Source: Steroidobacteraceae bacterium (lineage in GTDB: Bacteria; Pseudomonadota; Gammaproteobacteria; Steroidobacterales; Steroidobacteraceae). Taken from it: a stretch of 64,000 nt of DNA. The stretch is from assembly GCA_027531255.1 (NCBI GenBank), contig JAPZRU010000008.1:1-64000 (forward strand). Reading direction: 5' to 3'. The notes beneath the pieces are model-generated. The model searched no databases and was not told the origin of the DNA. It saw only the letters and a program-made list of their open reading frames with translations. The position numbers were made by a program, and so were the translations under genes. Shown piece by piece: positions 1-8,698 of this stretch. Numbering within the stretch: the first letter of the stretch is position 1; each line of letters begins with the position of its first letter.

Positions 1-146
1 AGTGCCTGGATCTGGCTCTTCTCGTCGACGCACAGCACCATCGCCTTCGTCGGCGGGTTCAGGTACAGCCCGACGATGTCGCGGATCTTCTCGACGAACA
101 GCGGATCGGCCGAGAGCTTGAACGTCGCCACCCGATGTGGCTGCAG
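1..146 (-). mobile_element. IS630-family transposase fragment, both ends missing
   Basis: Read on the minus strand from 146 to the window edge, the frame gives the conserved IS630 core: [12 protein letters not shown], then a stretch containing VGLYLNPP and [11 protein letters not shown]. In this family the VDEKS aspartate belongs to the catalytic DDE triad. The frame loses recognisable transposase sequence upstream of about 146, where an unrelated frame begins, so the N-terminal half is absent. The C-terminal half lies beyond the left edge. It is therefore a remnant, or the edge of a rearranged copy. No terminal inverted repeat or TA duplication is visible. Family assignment is from recognised motifs. 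Confidence 0.8.
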
Positions 147-420
147 AGATGCGCCGCAGTTCCTCGAGGCCGGGCCGCCAGTCCTCGAGGCACTGCAGGT
201 CGAAGCGTTCGCCCGGCCACAGCACCCGCAGCGAGTCCGCGACGAGGCGGCTCGGCGGCACCGGACGGTCCGCGCGCAGTCGAGCGACCGCGCCGCGCAG
301 CCACGCCTGGAAGCGCGCGCGACTGCGGGTCGAGTCCGGGTAGATCACGCGGTCACGGGCGCGGCTGGCCGGTCGGCGCCGAGGACCAGTGCAGTGGGAG
401 GCTTGCGTTCCGCGTCCATG
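121..420 (-). pseudogene. unrecognised broken reading frame beside the IS630 fragment
   Basis: On the minus strand, 366 down to about 121 encodes a plausible protein segment (for example [17 protein letters not shown] and [19 protein letters not shown]) with normal high-GC codon use, but it has no convincing start in its own frame. An ATG at 420, 42 nt after the pckG stop, opens a different frame (MDAERKPPTALVLGAD) that stops after 24 codons. One frameshift near 365 would join the two. The frame runs into the IS630 fragment at about 146. I do not recognise the family. It could be a gene broken by a frameshift and by the transposon junction, or chance open frame in GC-rich DNA. Confidence 0.25.
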
Positions 421-461
421 CGGAAGAGCGCAGCGACTGGAGCGGGGCGGTGTGCCTCGCG

Positions 462-2255
462 TCAGCCGGCCGCGTCCAGTCGCTCCAGTCCTTGGTCGAG
501 TTCGATCGCGAGTTCCTTCGGCGTGCGATCGCCGTACTCCGCGAGGTGCTCGCGCAGACCGCCATACTCGGTGCGCCAGCCGGCCACGTCGACCCGCAGC
601 AGTTCCTCCAGCGCGCCCGGCGCGAGGTCGAGGCCCTCGGTGCGCAGGTCGGCGGGCGATGGCATGTAGCCGATCGGCGTTTCGCGCGCGGGCGCACGGC
701 CGTCGATGCGCGCGAGGATCCACTCCAGCACGCGCAGGTTGTCGCCGAAACCCGGCCACAGGAACTTGCCCGCGGCGTCCTGGCGGAACCAGTTGACGTG
801 GAAGACCTTCGGCGGGTGCTTCAGGCGGTGCTCGAATGACAGCCAGTGGCGCCAGTAGTCGCCGAAGTTGTAGCCGGCGAAGGGCTTCATCGCCATCGGA
901 TCCCGGCGCAGCACGCCGACCGCGCCGGTCGCGGCGGCCGTGGTCTCGGACGCGACGCTCGAGCCGACCAGCACGCCGTGGCGCCAGTTGCGCGCCTCGT
1001 AGACCAGCGGCGCGAGCGAGCGGCGGCGTCCGCCGAACACGATCGCCGACAGCGGCACGCCGGTGGCCATGTCCGCTTCCGCGGCGTAGCTCGGGTTCTG
1101 CTTCGCGCGCACCGTGAACCGCGAGTTCGGGTGTGCGGCGGGACCGTTCTTCGAGTCGTACGGTCGGCCCTGCCAGTCGATCGCGGGCGTGCCTTCACGG
1201 CCCTCCCACCACGGCTGGTTGTCCGCGGTGACCGCCACGTTCGTGAAGAGCGTGTCGTGGCGGATCATGTCGTAGGCGTTCTTGTTCGTCTTCGGGCTCG
1301 TGCCCGGCGCGACGCCGAAGTAGCCGTTCTCGGGGTTGATCGCGTAGAGCCGGCCGTCGGGGCCGGGGTGCAGCCACGCGATGTCCTCGCCGACCGTGGT
1401 CACCTTCCAGCCCGGCATCGTCGCCGGCGGGATCAGCATGCCGAGGTTGGTCTTGCCGCAGGCGCTCGGGAACGCGGCCGCGACGTAGTGCTTCTCGCCG
1501 CGCGGGCTCTCGATGCCGACGACCAGCATGTGCTCCGCGAGCCAGCCCTCGTCGCGCGCCTGCCAGCTCGCGATGCGCAGCGCGTGGCACTTCTTGCCGA
1601 GCAGCGCGTTGCCGCCGTAGCCCGAGCCGAAGCTCTTGATCGAGAGCTCTTCCGGGAAATGCATGATGAAGCGGCGGTTCGGGTCGAGCTCGCCGGTCGA
1701 GTGCAGGCCCTTCACGAACCGGCCCTCGCGCGCGATGCGCTCGAGCGCGGGCGTGCCCATGCGGGTCATCAGGCCCATGTTGACGACGACGTACGCGCTG
1801 TCCGTGATCTCGACGCCGCAGCGCGAGTACGGCGAGTCGATCGGGCCCATGCAGTAGGGCACGACGTAGAGCGTGCGACCCTTCATGCAGCCGCGGAACA
1901 GGTCGTCCATCTTCCGGTGCGCCTCGCCGGGCGCCATCCAGAGATTGTTGGGACCCGCGTCGTCGCGGTGCTTCGTGCACACGAAGGTCAGGTGCTCGAC
2001 GCGCGCGACGTCCGAGGGATCCGAGCGGTAGAGGTGGCAGTTCGGGAACGTCGCGGCATCGAGGCGCTGCAGCTCGCCGCGCGACTCTAGTTCGGCCACC
2101 AGCGCGTCGTGCTCCGCCGAGGTGCCGGTGCACCAGTGGACGCGGGCCGGTTGCGTGAGGGCGCGCACCTCGTCGACCCAGCGGGCGACCACGGGCGGCA
2201 CGCCCGCGGGTATCGACGGCTGTGAATCCTGGGTGCGCGGGGACGGAGTGGCCAT
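462..2255 (-). CDS. pckG: phosphoenolpyruvate carboxykinase (GTP)
   Basis: The 597-residue protein converts oxaloacetate and GTP to phosphoenolpyruvate, GDP and CO2, the entry step of gluconeogenesis, in the cytosol. The GTP-class signature is clear: the kinase-1 loop FPSACGKTN at residues 262-270 carries the reactive cysteine next to the lysine. The upstream segments GSGYGGNALLGKKC and FPEELSIKSFG and the C-terminal KPFAGYNFGDYW are also characteristic. Length is normal for the family, so the gene looks intact. The ATG at 2255 starts about 95 nt below a TATAAT-type -10. It is monocistronic and flanked on both sides by gene remnants, so it may have survived a rearrangement. The ATP-type enzyme is excluded by the ACGKTN motif. 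Confidence 0.97.
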   Translation of the reverse strand: MATPSPRTQDSQPSIPAGVPPVVARWVDEVRALTQPARVHWCTGTSAEHDALVAELESRGELQRLDAATFPNCHLYRSDPSDVARVEHLTFVCTKHRDDAGPNNLWMAPGEAHRKMDDLFRGCMKGRTLYVVPYCMGPIDSPYSRCGVEITDSAYVVVNMGLMTRMGTPALERIAREGRFVKGLHSTGELDPNRRFIMHFPEELSIKSFGSGYGGNALLGKKCHALRIASWQARDEGWLAEHMLVVGIESPRGEKHYVAAAFPSACGKTNLGMLIPPATMPGWKVTTVGEDIAWLHPGPDGRLYAINPENGYFGVAPGTSPKTNKNAYDMIRHDTLFTNVAVTADNQPWWEGREGTPAIDWQGRPYDSKNGPAAHPNSRFTVRAKQNPSYAAEADMATGVPLSAIVFGGRRRSLAPLVYEARNWRHGVLVGSSVASETTAAATGAVGVLRRDPMAMKPFAGYNFGDYWRHWLSFEHRLKHPPKVFHVNWFRQDAAGKFLWPGFGDNLRVLEWILARIDGRAPARETPIGYMPSPADLRTEGLDLAPGALEELLRVDVAGWRTEYGGLREHLAEYGDRTPKELAIELDQGLERLDAAG

Positions 2256-2347
2256 CGGGAACCTCGGTGGTGCGTACGCCCGCGCTACGGGCAGCGAGGG
2301 CAGGCACCGGCTGGCGAGCCGCGAGCGGCGATCATTAACGACCCGTC

Positions 2348-2390
2348 ATTATACGGCCACGTCGCAGCGACGCGGACCGAGTCCGGTGCG
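2348..2390 (-). promoter_or_regulatory. pckG promoter region
   Basis: On the minus strand the sequence reads TATAAT at 2353-2348, a perfect -10. No good -35 lies 16-18 nt upstream. Instead there is a short palindrome, CGGAC-TCG-GTCCG, around 2372-2384 where a -35 would sit. An activator or repressor site is a reasonable guess. The rest of 2256-2527 shows no gene. Confidence 0.5.
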
Positions 2391-2527
2391 CGTGTGAAAA
2401 AACGCCGTGAAATCCTCACGCTGCGGCCGCGCCGCGTGCATCCGGGTCGCCGCTCGAGAGTTCGTAACCGTGGCCGCGGCCAGACGTTCCGGATTCTGTC
2501 GAGTGCATCACGCCGCTGCTGGCGTCC

Positions 2528-3463
2528 GTGTCACCGTCGCAGGGGGCTGGGCGCGCGCTGGCGCGAAGGACGTCTCGGTGCGCCTCGACCGACGAGCGGC
2601 ACGTGCCGTCGAAGATGCGCCGGCCCGGCTGGAACGACCTGGGCCAGGCGGCCGTGGACAGGCCCCTCGCGAGCCCGGGGCACGCGCAGTGGCGGGACAA
2701 CGGCAAGCGTCCCGCCTCGGGCAGCTTCGCGGTCGAGGACGACGGCGTGTCGCCGCGCACGCTCGGCTCGATCCAGTGGAAGAAGGGGCTGCAGCGCTGG
2801 TTCTTCTGGGAGGCGACCGACTGCTTCGACTTCCAGACCAAGAGCAAGCGGGTGGACGTCTGGACGAACGCGAACACCCGCGGCACCGACGAACGCTTCG
2901 ACGAGAGCGTCGGGCGCACCGGCTTCAACTACTCCAACGGCGACGGGGTGCTCCTGTACCCGGGGACGGACAAGCTCTTCCCGGCCGGTTCGCTGGGGGC
3001 GAACGGGCCGATGGCGTCGCTGCGCATGAAGTACCGGCGCCGCGGCGTGCAGGACGCGGACTACATCGCGATGGCGCACGCCGTCGACGCGGCCCGCACC
3101 GAGGCGATCGTGCAGCGGATGGTGCCGCGGGGGCTCTGGGAGGTCGGCGTGCAGGAGGCGTCGGACCCGACCTGGAAGCGCACCGACATCTCGTGGCCGA
3201 TCGACCCGGACGCCTGCGAGGCGGCCCGCAAGGAACTGGGCGACATCATCGAGAGCCGCGTCCCGCGTGAAGAAGCCGACGCTGCGGGTGACCGAGGCTG
3301 CAGCGGTGCAGCCCCACGGCCGAGGTTCGCGGACCGGCAGGACCGGGGCGGGCCGCGTCACGGTGCTGCCTCGTCATCCTTTTTCGACATGAGTCCTGCG
3401 GCAGTCCCGCAACGCGTGACTCTCAAAAAAATCCTCTTCCGATCAGCCTATTACCCGCACTAA
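2528..3463 (+). pseudogene. DUF4091 (glycoside-hydrolase-like) protein, C-terminal remnant
   Basis: The open frame is 311 codons, but only its middle (about 2690-3270) resembles a known family. NGKRPASGSFAVEDDGV, the Trp-rich GLQRWFFWEATDCFDF, NYSNGDGVLLYPGTD and ASLRMKYRRRGVQDADYIAM match the C-terminal part of DUF4091 proteins, which are uncharacterised glycoside-hydrolase-like secreted enzymes. Those proteins are much longer, with N-terminal sandwich and barrel regions. Here nothing upstream continues the homology, there is no signal peptide, and the first codons read like random GC-rich sequence. Past about 3290 the frame runs into an AT-richer stretch. I infer a truncated, probably non-functional gene. 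Family recognition is from memory of the motifs. Confidence 0.6.
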
Positions 3464-3667
3464 TCATCATCAATCGTCGACGTCGGCGGGCGCTTCGGCC
3501 CGCGGCCGTGGGTTTCCGTCGGCTACAACCGCGTCGGCTTCGGCGACCGCGACTTCTCGCGCGACCGCCACACGGCGCGCGGGCCGTACCGCCGCTTCCG
3601 CGTGCTCGTCGACCAGGACGCGCTCCGCGACGCCGTGGAGCGCTGGGCGCCCGGCCTGCGCCGCTGA
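3464..3667 (+). pseudogene. C-terminal tail of an outer-membrane protein, truncated
   Basis: Immediately after the TAA at 3461-3463 a frame runs without a start codon to a TGA at 3665-3667. It encodes VDVGGRFGPRPWVSVGYN, VGFGDRDFSRDRHTARGPY and RRFRVLVDQDALRDAV. The pattern of aromatic alternating strands followed by RVLVDQ and a short helix resembles the last strands of large secreted or outer-membrane repeat proteins of proteobacteria. The N-terminal part is missing: the upstream sequence (about 3420-3475) is conspicuously AT-richer, with TCATCATCATCA, and looks like a junction. I take it as a third gene fragment in this left-edge scrap zone. The exact family is uncertain. Confidence 0.4.
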
Positions 3668-3799
3668 GCGGCTACAATGCGCGGCCGGCGCGGCGGCGTT
3701 TCCGCACGAGTCCGCGCCGAATCGCCGCGCCGTCGCGCTCCCGGAGGCCGCCACAATGGGCCGTGCCGCCCGTGCAGGTCCCCGAACGCTGGAGCCTCG

Positions 3800-5752
3800 T
3801 TGACGAACCTGAGCCGCATCTTCGGGGCCAACGGCCCGCTTGCCGAGGCGCTGGAGGGATTCCGGCCGCGGCGCGAGCAACTCGAGATGGCCGAGGCCGT
3901 GTCGGAGGCGATCGACACCCGCGGCTCGCTGATCGTCGAGGCGGGCACCGGCACCGGCAAGACCTTCGCCTACCTGGTGCCGGCGCTGCTGTCGGGTCGC
4001 CAGGTGATCGTCTCCACCGGCACGCGCACGCTGCAGGACCAGCTCTACCACCGCGACCTGCCGACGCTCGCGGGCGCCCTCGGGCGCCCGGTGCGCATCG
4101 CGCTCCTGAAGGGGCGCGCGAACTACCTGTGCCGGCACCGGCTCGGCGTCGCGCTCGCGGCGCCGGAACTGGCGGGCGTCGGCGCGGGCCGCGTGCGGGC
4201 GCTCCGCCACATCGCGAAATGGGCCGAGGTCACGCGCGCCGGCGACGTCGCCGAACTCGAGAGCGTGCCCGAGCAGGATCCGGCGTGGGCGCTCGCCACG
4301 TCCACGCGCGAGAACTGCCTCGGGCAGGAGTGCCCGCAGTACCGCGAGTGCCACGTGCTGCAGGCGCGTCGCGAGGCGCAGGCCGCGGACCTCGTGATCG
4401 TGAACCACCACCTGCTGCTCGCCGACATGGCGCTGCGCGAGGAGGGCTTCGGCGAGGTGCTGCCCGGCACCGACGCCGTGATACTCGACGAGGCGCACCA
4501 GTTTCCCGAGATCGCGGCGCAGTTCTTCGGGCAGTCGTTCGGCGCGCGCAACGTGCTGGCGCTCGTGCGCGACACGCTCGCGGAACTGACGCGCGCCGGT
4601 CTGCTGGAAGCCGGGCTCCGTGCGCGCGTGGAGGCGCTCGAGCCGCGCGTCGGCGAAGCGCAGCGTGCGCTTGCGGGTCTCGGCGAGCGGGTCGAGTGGG
4701 AGCGCCTGCCGGATGCGTTCCTCGAATCGCTCGACGAACTGCTCGACGGGCTCGAGTTCCTGCACGCCGGTCTCGCGGATCCGGAGCTCGAGGTGCCTGG
4801 CGTGCGCCAGTGCGCGCGCCGCGCACACGAACTCGCGACGCGCGCGCGGGAGATCCAGTCGCGCGCGGCCGAAGACGGGCTGCGCTGGGCGGAGTGGACG
4901 CCCCGCGCGTTCGCGCTGCAGTTCACGCCGTTCGAGGTTGCCGCGCGACTCCGAGACTTCCGCGCCGCGCGTCCGTGCGCGTGGATCTACACCTCGGCGA
5001 CGCTCGCGGTCGGCGAGGACTTCTCCCACTTCGCCGCGCGTGTCGGCGAGGCGGACGCGCGGACGCGCCTGATCCGCAGTCCGTTCGATTACGAACGGCA
5101 GTCGCGACTGTACCTGCCGCGCGGCCTCCCGGATCCGTCGGATCGCGGCTACACGGCGGCGGTGATCGACGCCGCGCTGCCCCTGGTGCGGGCGGCCGGA
5201 GGACGCGCGTTCGTGCTGTTCACCAGTCATCGCGCGCTTGCCGAGGGCGCGGCCGCGCTCCGCGGCCGCCTCGAGGAGCGCGACCGCTTCCCCGTGCTGG
5301 TGCAGGGCGACGCGCCGCGCGACGCCCTGCTGCGCCGCTTCCGCGAGCTGGGCAACGCCGTGCTGCTCGGCACCGGCAGTTTCTGGGAGGGCGTGGACGT
5401 GCGCGGCCCGGCGCTTTCGCTGGTCGTGATCGATCGCCTGCCGTTCGCGTCGCCCGACGACCCCCTGCTGAAGGCGCGCCTCGAGGGCCTGCGGCGCGAG
5501 GGGCGCAACCCGTTCTTCGAGTACCAGGTGCCGCAGGCCGTCCTGACGCTGAAGCAGGGCGTCGGCCGCCTGATCCGCGACCACGAGGACACCGGCGTGG
5601 TGCTGCTCGCGGATCCGCGCGTGCGTACCAAGGGCTACGGGCGCGCGTTCCTCGCGAGCCTGCCGCCGATGACCGTGATCGACGCGGCCGCCGAGGCGAT
5701 CCGCTTCCTGCGCGACAGCCTCGGTTCGCTCGCGCCGCTGGAGACCGCATGA
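3800..5752 (+). CDS. yoaA: DinG/YoaA-family ATP-dependent DNA helicase
   Basis: This is a 650-residue superfamily 2 helicase of the XPD-like iron-sulfur class, which unwinds DNA 5' to 3' in repair and replication restart. Walker A is [16 protein letters not shown] near the N-terminus and the Walker B/DEAH box is LDEAHQF. Between them four cysteines (in [22 protein letters not shown]) are placed to bind a 4Fe-4S cluster. NHHLLLADM and the C-terminal [13 protein letters not shown] complete the core. I chose the TTG at 3800 because GGAG sits 6 nt upstream and homology begins right after; the frame stays open further upstream but reads like noise. The stop overlaps the tsaB start (ATGA), the yoaA-tsaB arrangement also known in enterobacteria. 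Confidence 0.9.
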   Translation: MTNLSRIFGANGPLAEALEGFRPRREQLEMAEAVSEAIDTRGSLIVEAGTGTGKTFAYLVPALLSGRQVIVSTGTRTLQDQLYHRDLPTLAGALGRPVRIALLKGRANYLCRHRLGVALAAPELAGVGAGRVRALRHIAKWAEVTRAGDVAELESVPEQDPAWALATSTRENCLGQECPQYRECHVLQARREAQAADLVIVNHHLLLADMALREEGFGEVLPGTDAVILDEAHQFPEIAAQFFGQSFGARNVLALVRDTLAELTRAGLLEAGLRARVEALEPRVGEAQRALAGLGERVEWERLPDAFLESLDELLDGLEFLHAGLADPELEVPGVRQCARRAHELATRAREIQSRAAEDGLRWAEWTPRAFALQFTPFEVAARLRDFRAARPCAWIYTSATLAVGEDFSHFAARVGEADARTRLIRSPFDYERQSRLYLPRGLPDPSDRGYTAAVIDAALPLVRAAGGRAFVLFTSHRALAEGAAALRGRLEERDRFPVLVQGDAPRDALLRRFRELGNAVLLGTGSFWEGVDVRGPALSLVVIDRLPFASPDDPLLKARLEGLRREGRNPFFEYQVPQAVLTLKQGVGRLIRDHEDTGVVLLADPRVRTKGYGRAFLASLPPMTVIDAAAEAIRFLRDSLGSLAPLETA

Positions 5753-6435
5753 AGCTCCTCGCCCTCGACACCGCGACCGAGGCCTGCAGCGCCGCGCTGT
5801 ACGTCGACGGCGCGGTCGCCGAGCGCTATGCCGTGCCGGGTCGTGGCCATGCCGAGCGGCTGCTGCCGATGGTCGACGAATTGCTCGCCGAGGCGGGTCT
5901 CGGCCTCGCTGCGCTAGACGGTCTGGCGTTCGGTCGCGGCCCCGGTGCCTTCACGGGGGTCAGGATCGCCGTCGGAGTCGCCCAGGGGCTTGCGCTGGGG
6001 GCCGGGCTGCCCGTCGTGCCGGTGTCGGACCTCGCGGCGCTCGCGCGCGGCGCGCTCGACGCGACGGGGGCAGCCTGCGCGGTCCCTTGCCTCGACGCGC
6101 GCATGGGCGAGGTGTACTGGGCCGAGGCCCGGGCGCGCGCGGACGGCGGCGTGGACCTGCTCCGGGAAGGTCTCGCGCGACCGGAAGCCGTGGATCCGGC
6201 GGCCGAACGCTTCGTCGGCGCCGGTCACGGCTGGTCGGCCTACCCGGAACTGCTCGCGCGGTTCGCGGCGCGCGCGGTGCGGGTGCAGCCCGAGTTGCTG
6301 CCGCGGGCGGCGTGGGTCGCGCGGCTCGGTGCGCTGGACCTCGCCGCCGGGCGCGGGCTCGACCCGGCCGACGCGGCGCCCGTGTACCTGCGCGACGACG
6401 TCGCCACGCGCTCGGCACGGACACCGCGGCCGTGA
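5749..6435 (+). CDS. tsaB: tRNA threonylcarbamoyladenosine biosynthesis protein TsaB
   Basis: At 228 residues this is the TsaB partner of TsaD in the universal t6A37 modification of ANN-decoding tRNAs. It is an inactive ASKHA-fold paralogue that scaffolds the TsaBDE complex. The N-terminal [17 protein letters not shown] and the diagnostic [12 protein letters not shown] loop (around residues 63-74) are present. The TsaD-specific metal-binding histidines are not, which separates it from TsaD. Length is typical. The ATG overlaps the helicase stop by 4 nt, implying translational coupling. Confidence 0.95.
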   Translation: MKLLALDTATEACSAALYVDGAVAERYAVPGRGHAERLLPMVDELLAEAGLGLAALDGLAFGRGPGAFTGVRIAVGVAQGLALGAGLPVVPVSDLAALARGALDATGAACAVPCLDARMGEVYWAEARARADGGVDLLREGLARPEAVDPAAERFVGAGHGWSAYPELLARFAARAVRVQPELLPRAAWVARLGALDLAAGRGLDPADAAPVYLRDDVATRSARTPRP

Positions 6436-6469
6436 CCGATTCGTTACACTTGGGGCCGCGGTCGGGCGC

Positions 6470-6505
6470 GAGTCACGCGTCCGTCACAATGCGCCGCTGT
6501 AATGC
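6470..6505 (+). promoter_or_regulatory. Pho box and -10 of phoBR
   Basis: GAGTCAC-GCGT-CCGTCAC (6470-6487) is a 7-4-7 direct repeat with 11-nt periodicity, matching the PhoB-binding pattern. Twelve nt later comes TAATGC (6500-6505), a -10-like hexamer. The spacing is the same as upstream of pstC, plcP and pstS2. It implies autoregulation of phoBR. Confidence 0.6.
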
Positions 6506-6533
6506 CCGGATCTTGCAGCCGCGTGACGAGACC

Positions 6534-7229
6534 ATGAGCGCCCGACAGATCCTGATCGTCGAAGACGAGCGGCCGATCCGCGAGATGATCGCGTTCGGCC
6601 TGCGCCGCGCGGGTTTCGAGGTGATCGAGGCCGAGGACAGTCGTGCGGCGCGGGCCCGGATCGCCGACCGCCGGCCCGACCTGCTGCTGGTCGACTGGAT
6701 GCTGCCGGACGTCAGCGGTCTCGAGCTCACGCGCGCGCTCAAGAAGGACAAGGACACGCGCGACGTGCCGATCATCCTCCTGACCGCGCGGGCCGAGGAG
6801 CAGGACAAGATCAGCGGTCTCGACGGCGGCGCGGACGACTACGTGACGAAGCCGTTCTCGCCCCGCGAACTGCTGGCGCGCATCAACGCGGTGCTGCGCC
6901 GCACGGGCAGCACGAGCCCCGACGAGGTGGTCGAGGCCGGCGGTCTCGCGCTCGACGTCGCGGGTCACCGCGTCACGGTCGGTGAGCAGACGGTGCCGCT
7001 CGGGCCCACGGAGTACCGCCTGCTGTCGTTCTTCATGACCCACCCCGAACGCGTCTACACGCGCAGTCAGCTGCTGGACCGCGTGTGGGGCGGCAATGTC
7101 TACGTCGAGGAGCGCACCGTCGACGTGCACATCCGCCGGCTGCGCAAGGCCCTCGAGGCCTTCGGCTGCGATCAGTTCATCCAGACCGTGCGCGGCGCCG
7201 GCTACCGGTTCTCGACCCGCCCGGTCTGA
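6534..7229 (+). CDS. phoB: phosphate regulon response regulator PhoB
   Basis: This is a 231-residue OmpR/PhoB-class regulator. The receiver domain (1-125) has the acidic pair E10-D11, phospho-acceptor D54 in [10 protein letters not shown]84 and K106 in VTKPFSP. The C-terminal winged helix ends with [15 protein letters not shown] and VRGAGYRF. Together with PhoR encoded 20 nt downstream and the surrounding pst genes this is PhoB rather than a generic OmpR. I chose the ATG at 6534 because the receiver fold begins there; the frame extends upstream into tsaB. It probably activates the Pho boxes marked elsewhere in this window, including its own promoter. Confidence 0.95.
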   Translation: MSARQILIVEDERPIREMIAFGLRRAGFEVIEAEDSRAARARIADRRPDLLLVDWMLPDVSGLELTRALKKDKDTRDVPIILLTARAEEQDKISGLDGGADDYVTKPFSPRELLARINAVLRRTGSTSPDEVVEAGGLALDVAGHRVTVGEQTVPLGPTEYRLLSFFMTHPERVYTRSQLLDRVWGGNVYVEERTVDVHIRRLRKALEAFGCDQFIQTVRGAGYRFSTRPV

Positions 7230-7249
7230 GCACGCCGTCCGGGATCCCG

Positions 7250-8557
7250 ATGTACGCCGCCTGGTCGTTCGCGCTGGTTCGATTCCTCGGTGCAGTCGCG
7301 GTGGCGGTCGCGGGCGGCCTGGTGTTCGGCCACGTCGAGCTGTGGCTCCTCGGCGTGCTCGGCGCCTATCTCGTCTTCCATCTCTCGCGGCTGTTCCGCC
7401 TCTGGCGCTGGCTGCGCAGGCGCCGCACCGAGGATCCGCCCGACTTCGGCGGCGTCTGGGGCGACGTGGTCGCGCTCGTCACGCGCATCTACCGTCGCAA
7501 GCAGTTCCACAAGCGGCGCATCGTGCAGCTGTTCCGCGAGTTCCGGCGGCTGACCACCGCGATGCCCGACGGCGTCGTGGTCATGAACGCCGAGCGCGAG
7601 ATCCTCTGGTTCAACCGGAACGCGATGACGCTGCTGGGGCTGCGCCGCAAGGTCGACTTCGGCCAGCGCATCGAGAACCTGGTCCGTCATCCGGACTTCA
7701 CGAAGTACCTGAACGGCAACGATTACGCGCTGCCGCTGGTGCTCCGCTCGCCGGTCGCCACGGACGTGTTCCTGTCGCTGCACGTCGTCGCCTACGGCGC
7801 GGGGCAGCGGCTGCTGCTGGCGCGCGACGTCAGCCGCCAGATGCGCATCGAAGCGATGCGCAAGGACTTCGTCGCGAACGCGTCGCACGAACTGCGTTCG
7901 CCCCTCACCGTGATCTCGGGCTACCTCGACACGATGGTCGACGACCCGACCGTCGATCCCGCGTGGCGCGGCCCGCTCGAGGAGATGCGCCGGCAGGCCG
8001 AGCGCATGCGCGCGGTCGTCAACGACCTGCTCGAGCTCTCGAAGCTCGAGGCTGCCGGCGGCGAGGCGGGCGAGGACCTCGTCGACGTCGGCGGCATGCT
8101 GGCGCTGATGCGCAAGGAAGTGCTGACGCTCGACCAGCGGCCGAAGGAGATCGTGCTGCGCCTCGACTCCGACGCGAAGCTGCTGGGCTCCGAGGCGGAA
8201 CTGCACTCCGTGTTCGCGAACCTGATCGGCAACGCGGTCAAGTACACGCCCGCCAGCGGCCGCGTGGACATCCGCTGGTGGACCGACACGCAGGGCGCGC
8301 ATTTCGCGGTGCGCGACACCGGCGTCGGTATCCCCGCGGCGCACCTGCCGCGGATCACCGAGCGCTTCTACCGCGTGGACCCGGGCCGCGCGCGCGCGAC
8401 CGGCGGCTCCGGTCTCGGCCTCGCGATCGTGAAGCACGCCCTGCAGCGGCACGGGGCCGCGCTCGAGATCGAGAGCGAGGAAGGCAAGGGCAGCCTGTTC
8501 ACCTGCCATTTCCCGCTGCGCCGCGTCGCCGCACGCGCGACCGCCGTCAGCGCCTGA
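7250..8557 (+). CDS. phoR: phosphate regulon sensor histidine kinase PhoR
   Basis: The 435-residue protein has two adjacent N-terminal membrane segments (about 8-26 and 29-46) and a basic stretch, then a PAS-like region (about 100-195). The HisKA box is NASHELRSPLT with phosphorylatable H213. The HATPase domain has N-box NLIGNAVKYT (about 324-333), G1 DTGVGIP (356-362) and G2 GGSGLGLAI (385-393). As in E. coli PhoR there is almost no periplasmic loop, so phosphate status must be read through the Pst transporter and PhoU. It starts at the ATG 20 nt after the phoB stop and is co-transcribed with phoB. Confidence 0.95.
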   Translation: MYAAWSFALVRFLGAVAVAVAGGLVFGHVELWLLGVLGAYLVFHLSRLFRLWRWLRRRRTEDPPDFGGVWGDVVALVTRIYRRKQFHKRRIVQLFREFRRLTTAMPDGVVVMNAEREILWFNRNAMTLLGLRRKVDFGQRIENLVRHPDFTKYLNGNDYALPLVLRSPVATDVFLSLHVVAYGAGQRLLLARDVSRQMRIEAMRKDFVANASHELRSPLTVISGYLDTMVDDPTVDPAWRGPLEEMRRQAERMRAVVNDLLELSKLEAAGGEAGEDLVDVGGMLALMRKEVLTLDQRPKEIVLRLDSDAKLLGSEAELHSVFANLIGNAVKYTPASGRVDIRWWTDTQGAHFAVRDTGVGIPAAHLPRITERFYRVDPGRARATGGSGLGLAIVKHALQRHGAALEIESEEGKGSLFTCHFPLRRVAARATAVSA

Positions 8558-8629
8558 ACCCCGCGTACGTGACTCGACGGCGAAGAATCGCCGCCTACCT
8601 ACGGATTTCGTAAGCAATTCTTCTCGCGA

Positions 8630-8665
8630 CGGCAACCTGCCAGTCACGCCGCGCGCCGACACTAT
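8630..8665 (+). promoter_or_regulatory. candidate Pho box and -10 of the plcP-agt operon
   Basis: CGGCAAC-CTGC-CAGTCAC (8630-8647) fits the 7-4-7 layout of the other sites (compare TTGCAAC at pstC and GAGTCAC at phoB). CACTAT follows exactly 12 nt later (8660-8665). It lies 34 nt before the start codon. It is weaker than the pstS1 and pstC sites when judged by bases alone; the spacing is the stronger argument. Confidence 0.45.
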
Positions 8666-8698
8666 CCGCCCGTCTACCCTGACCGCGAGGGAACGGGA

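Noticed and set aside
2407-3270. 287-codon plus-strand frame overlapping the DUF4091 remnant
   Set aside because: A frame-shifted shadow; only the 2528-3463 frame carries recognisable protein motifs.
3508-5748. Long N-terminal extension of tsaB
   Set aside because: The tsaB frame is open far upstream through the helicase gene, but TsaB homology starts exactly at MKLLALDT and the translated extension is Arg-rich noise.
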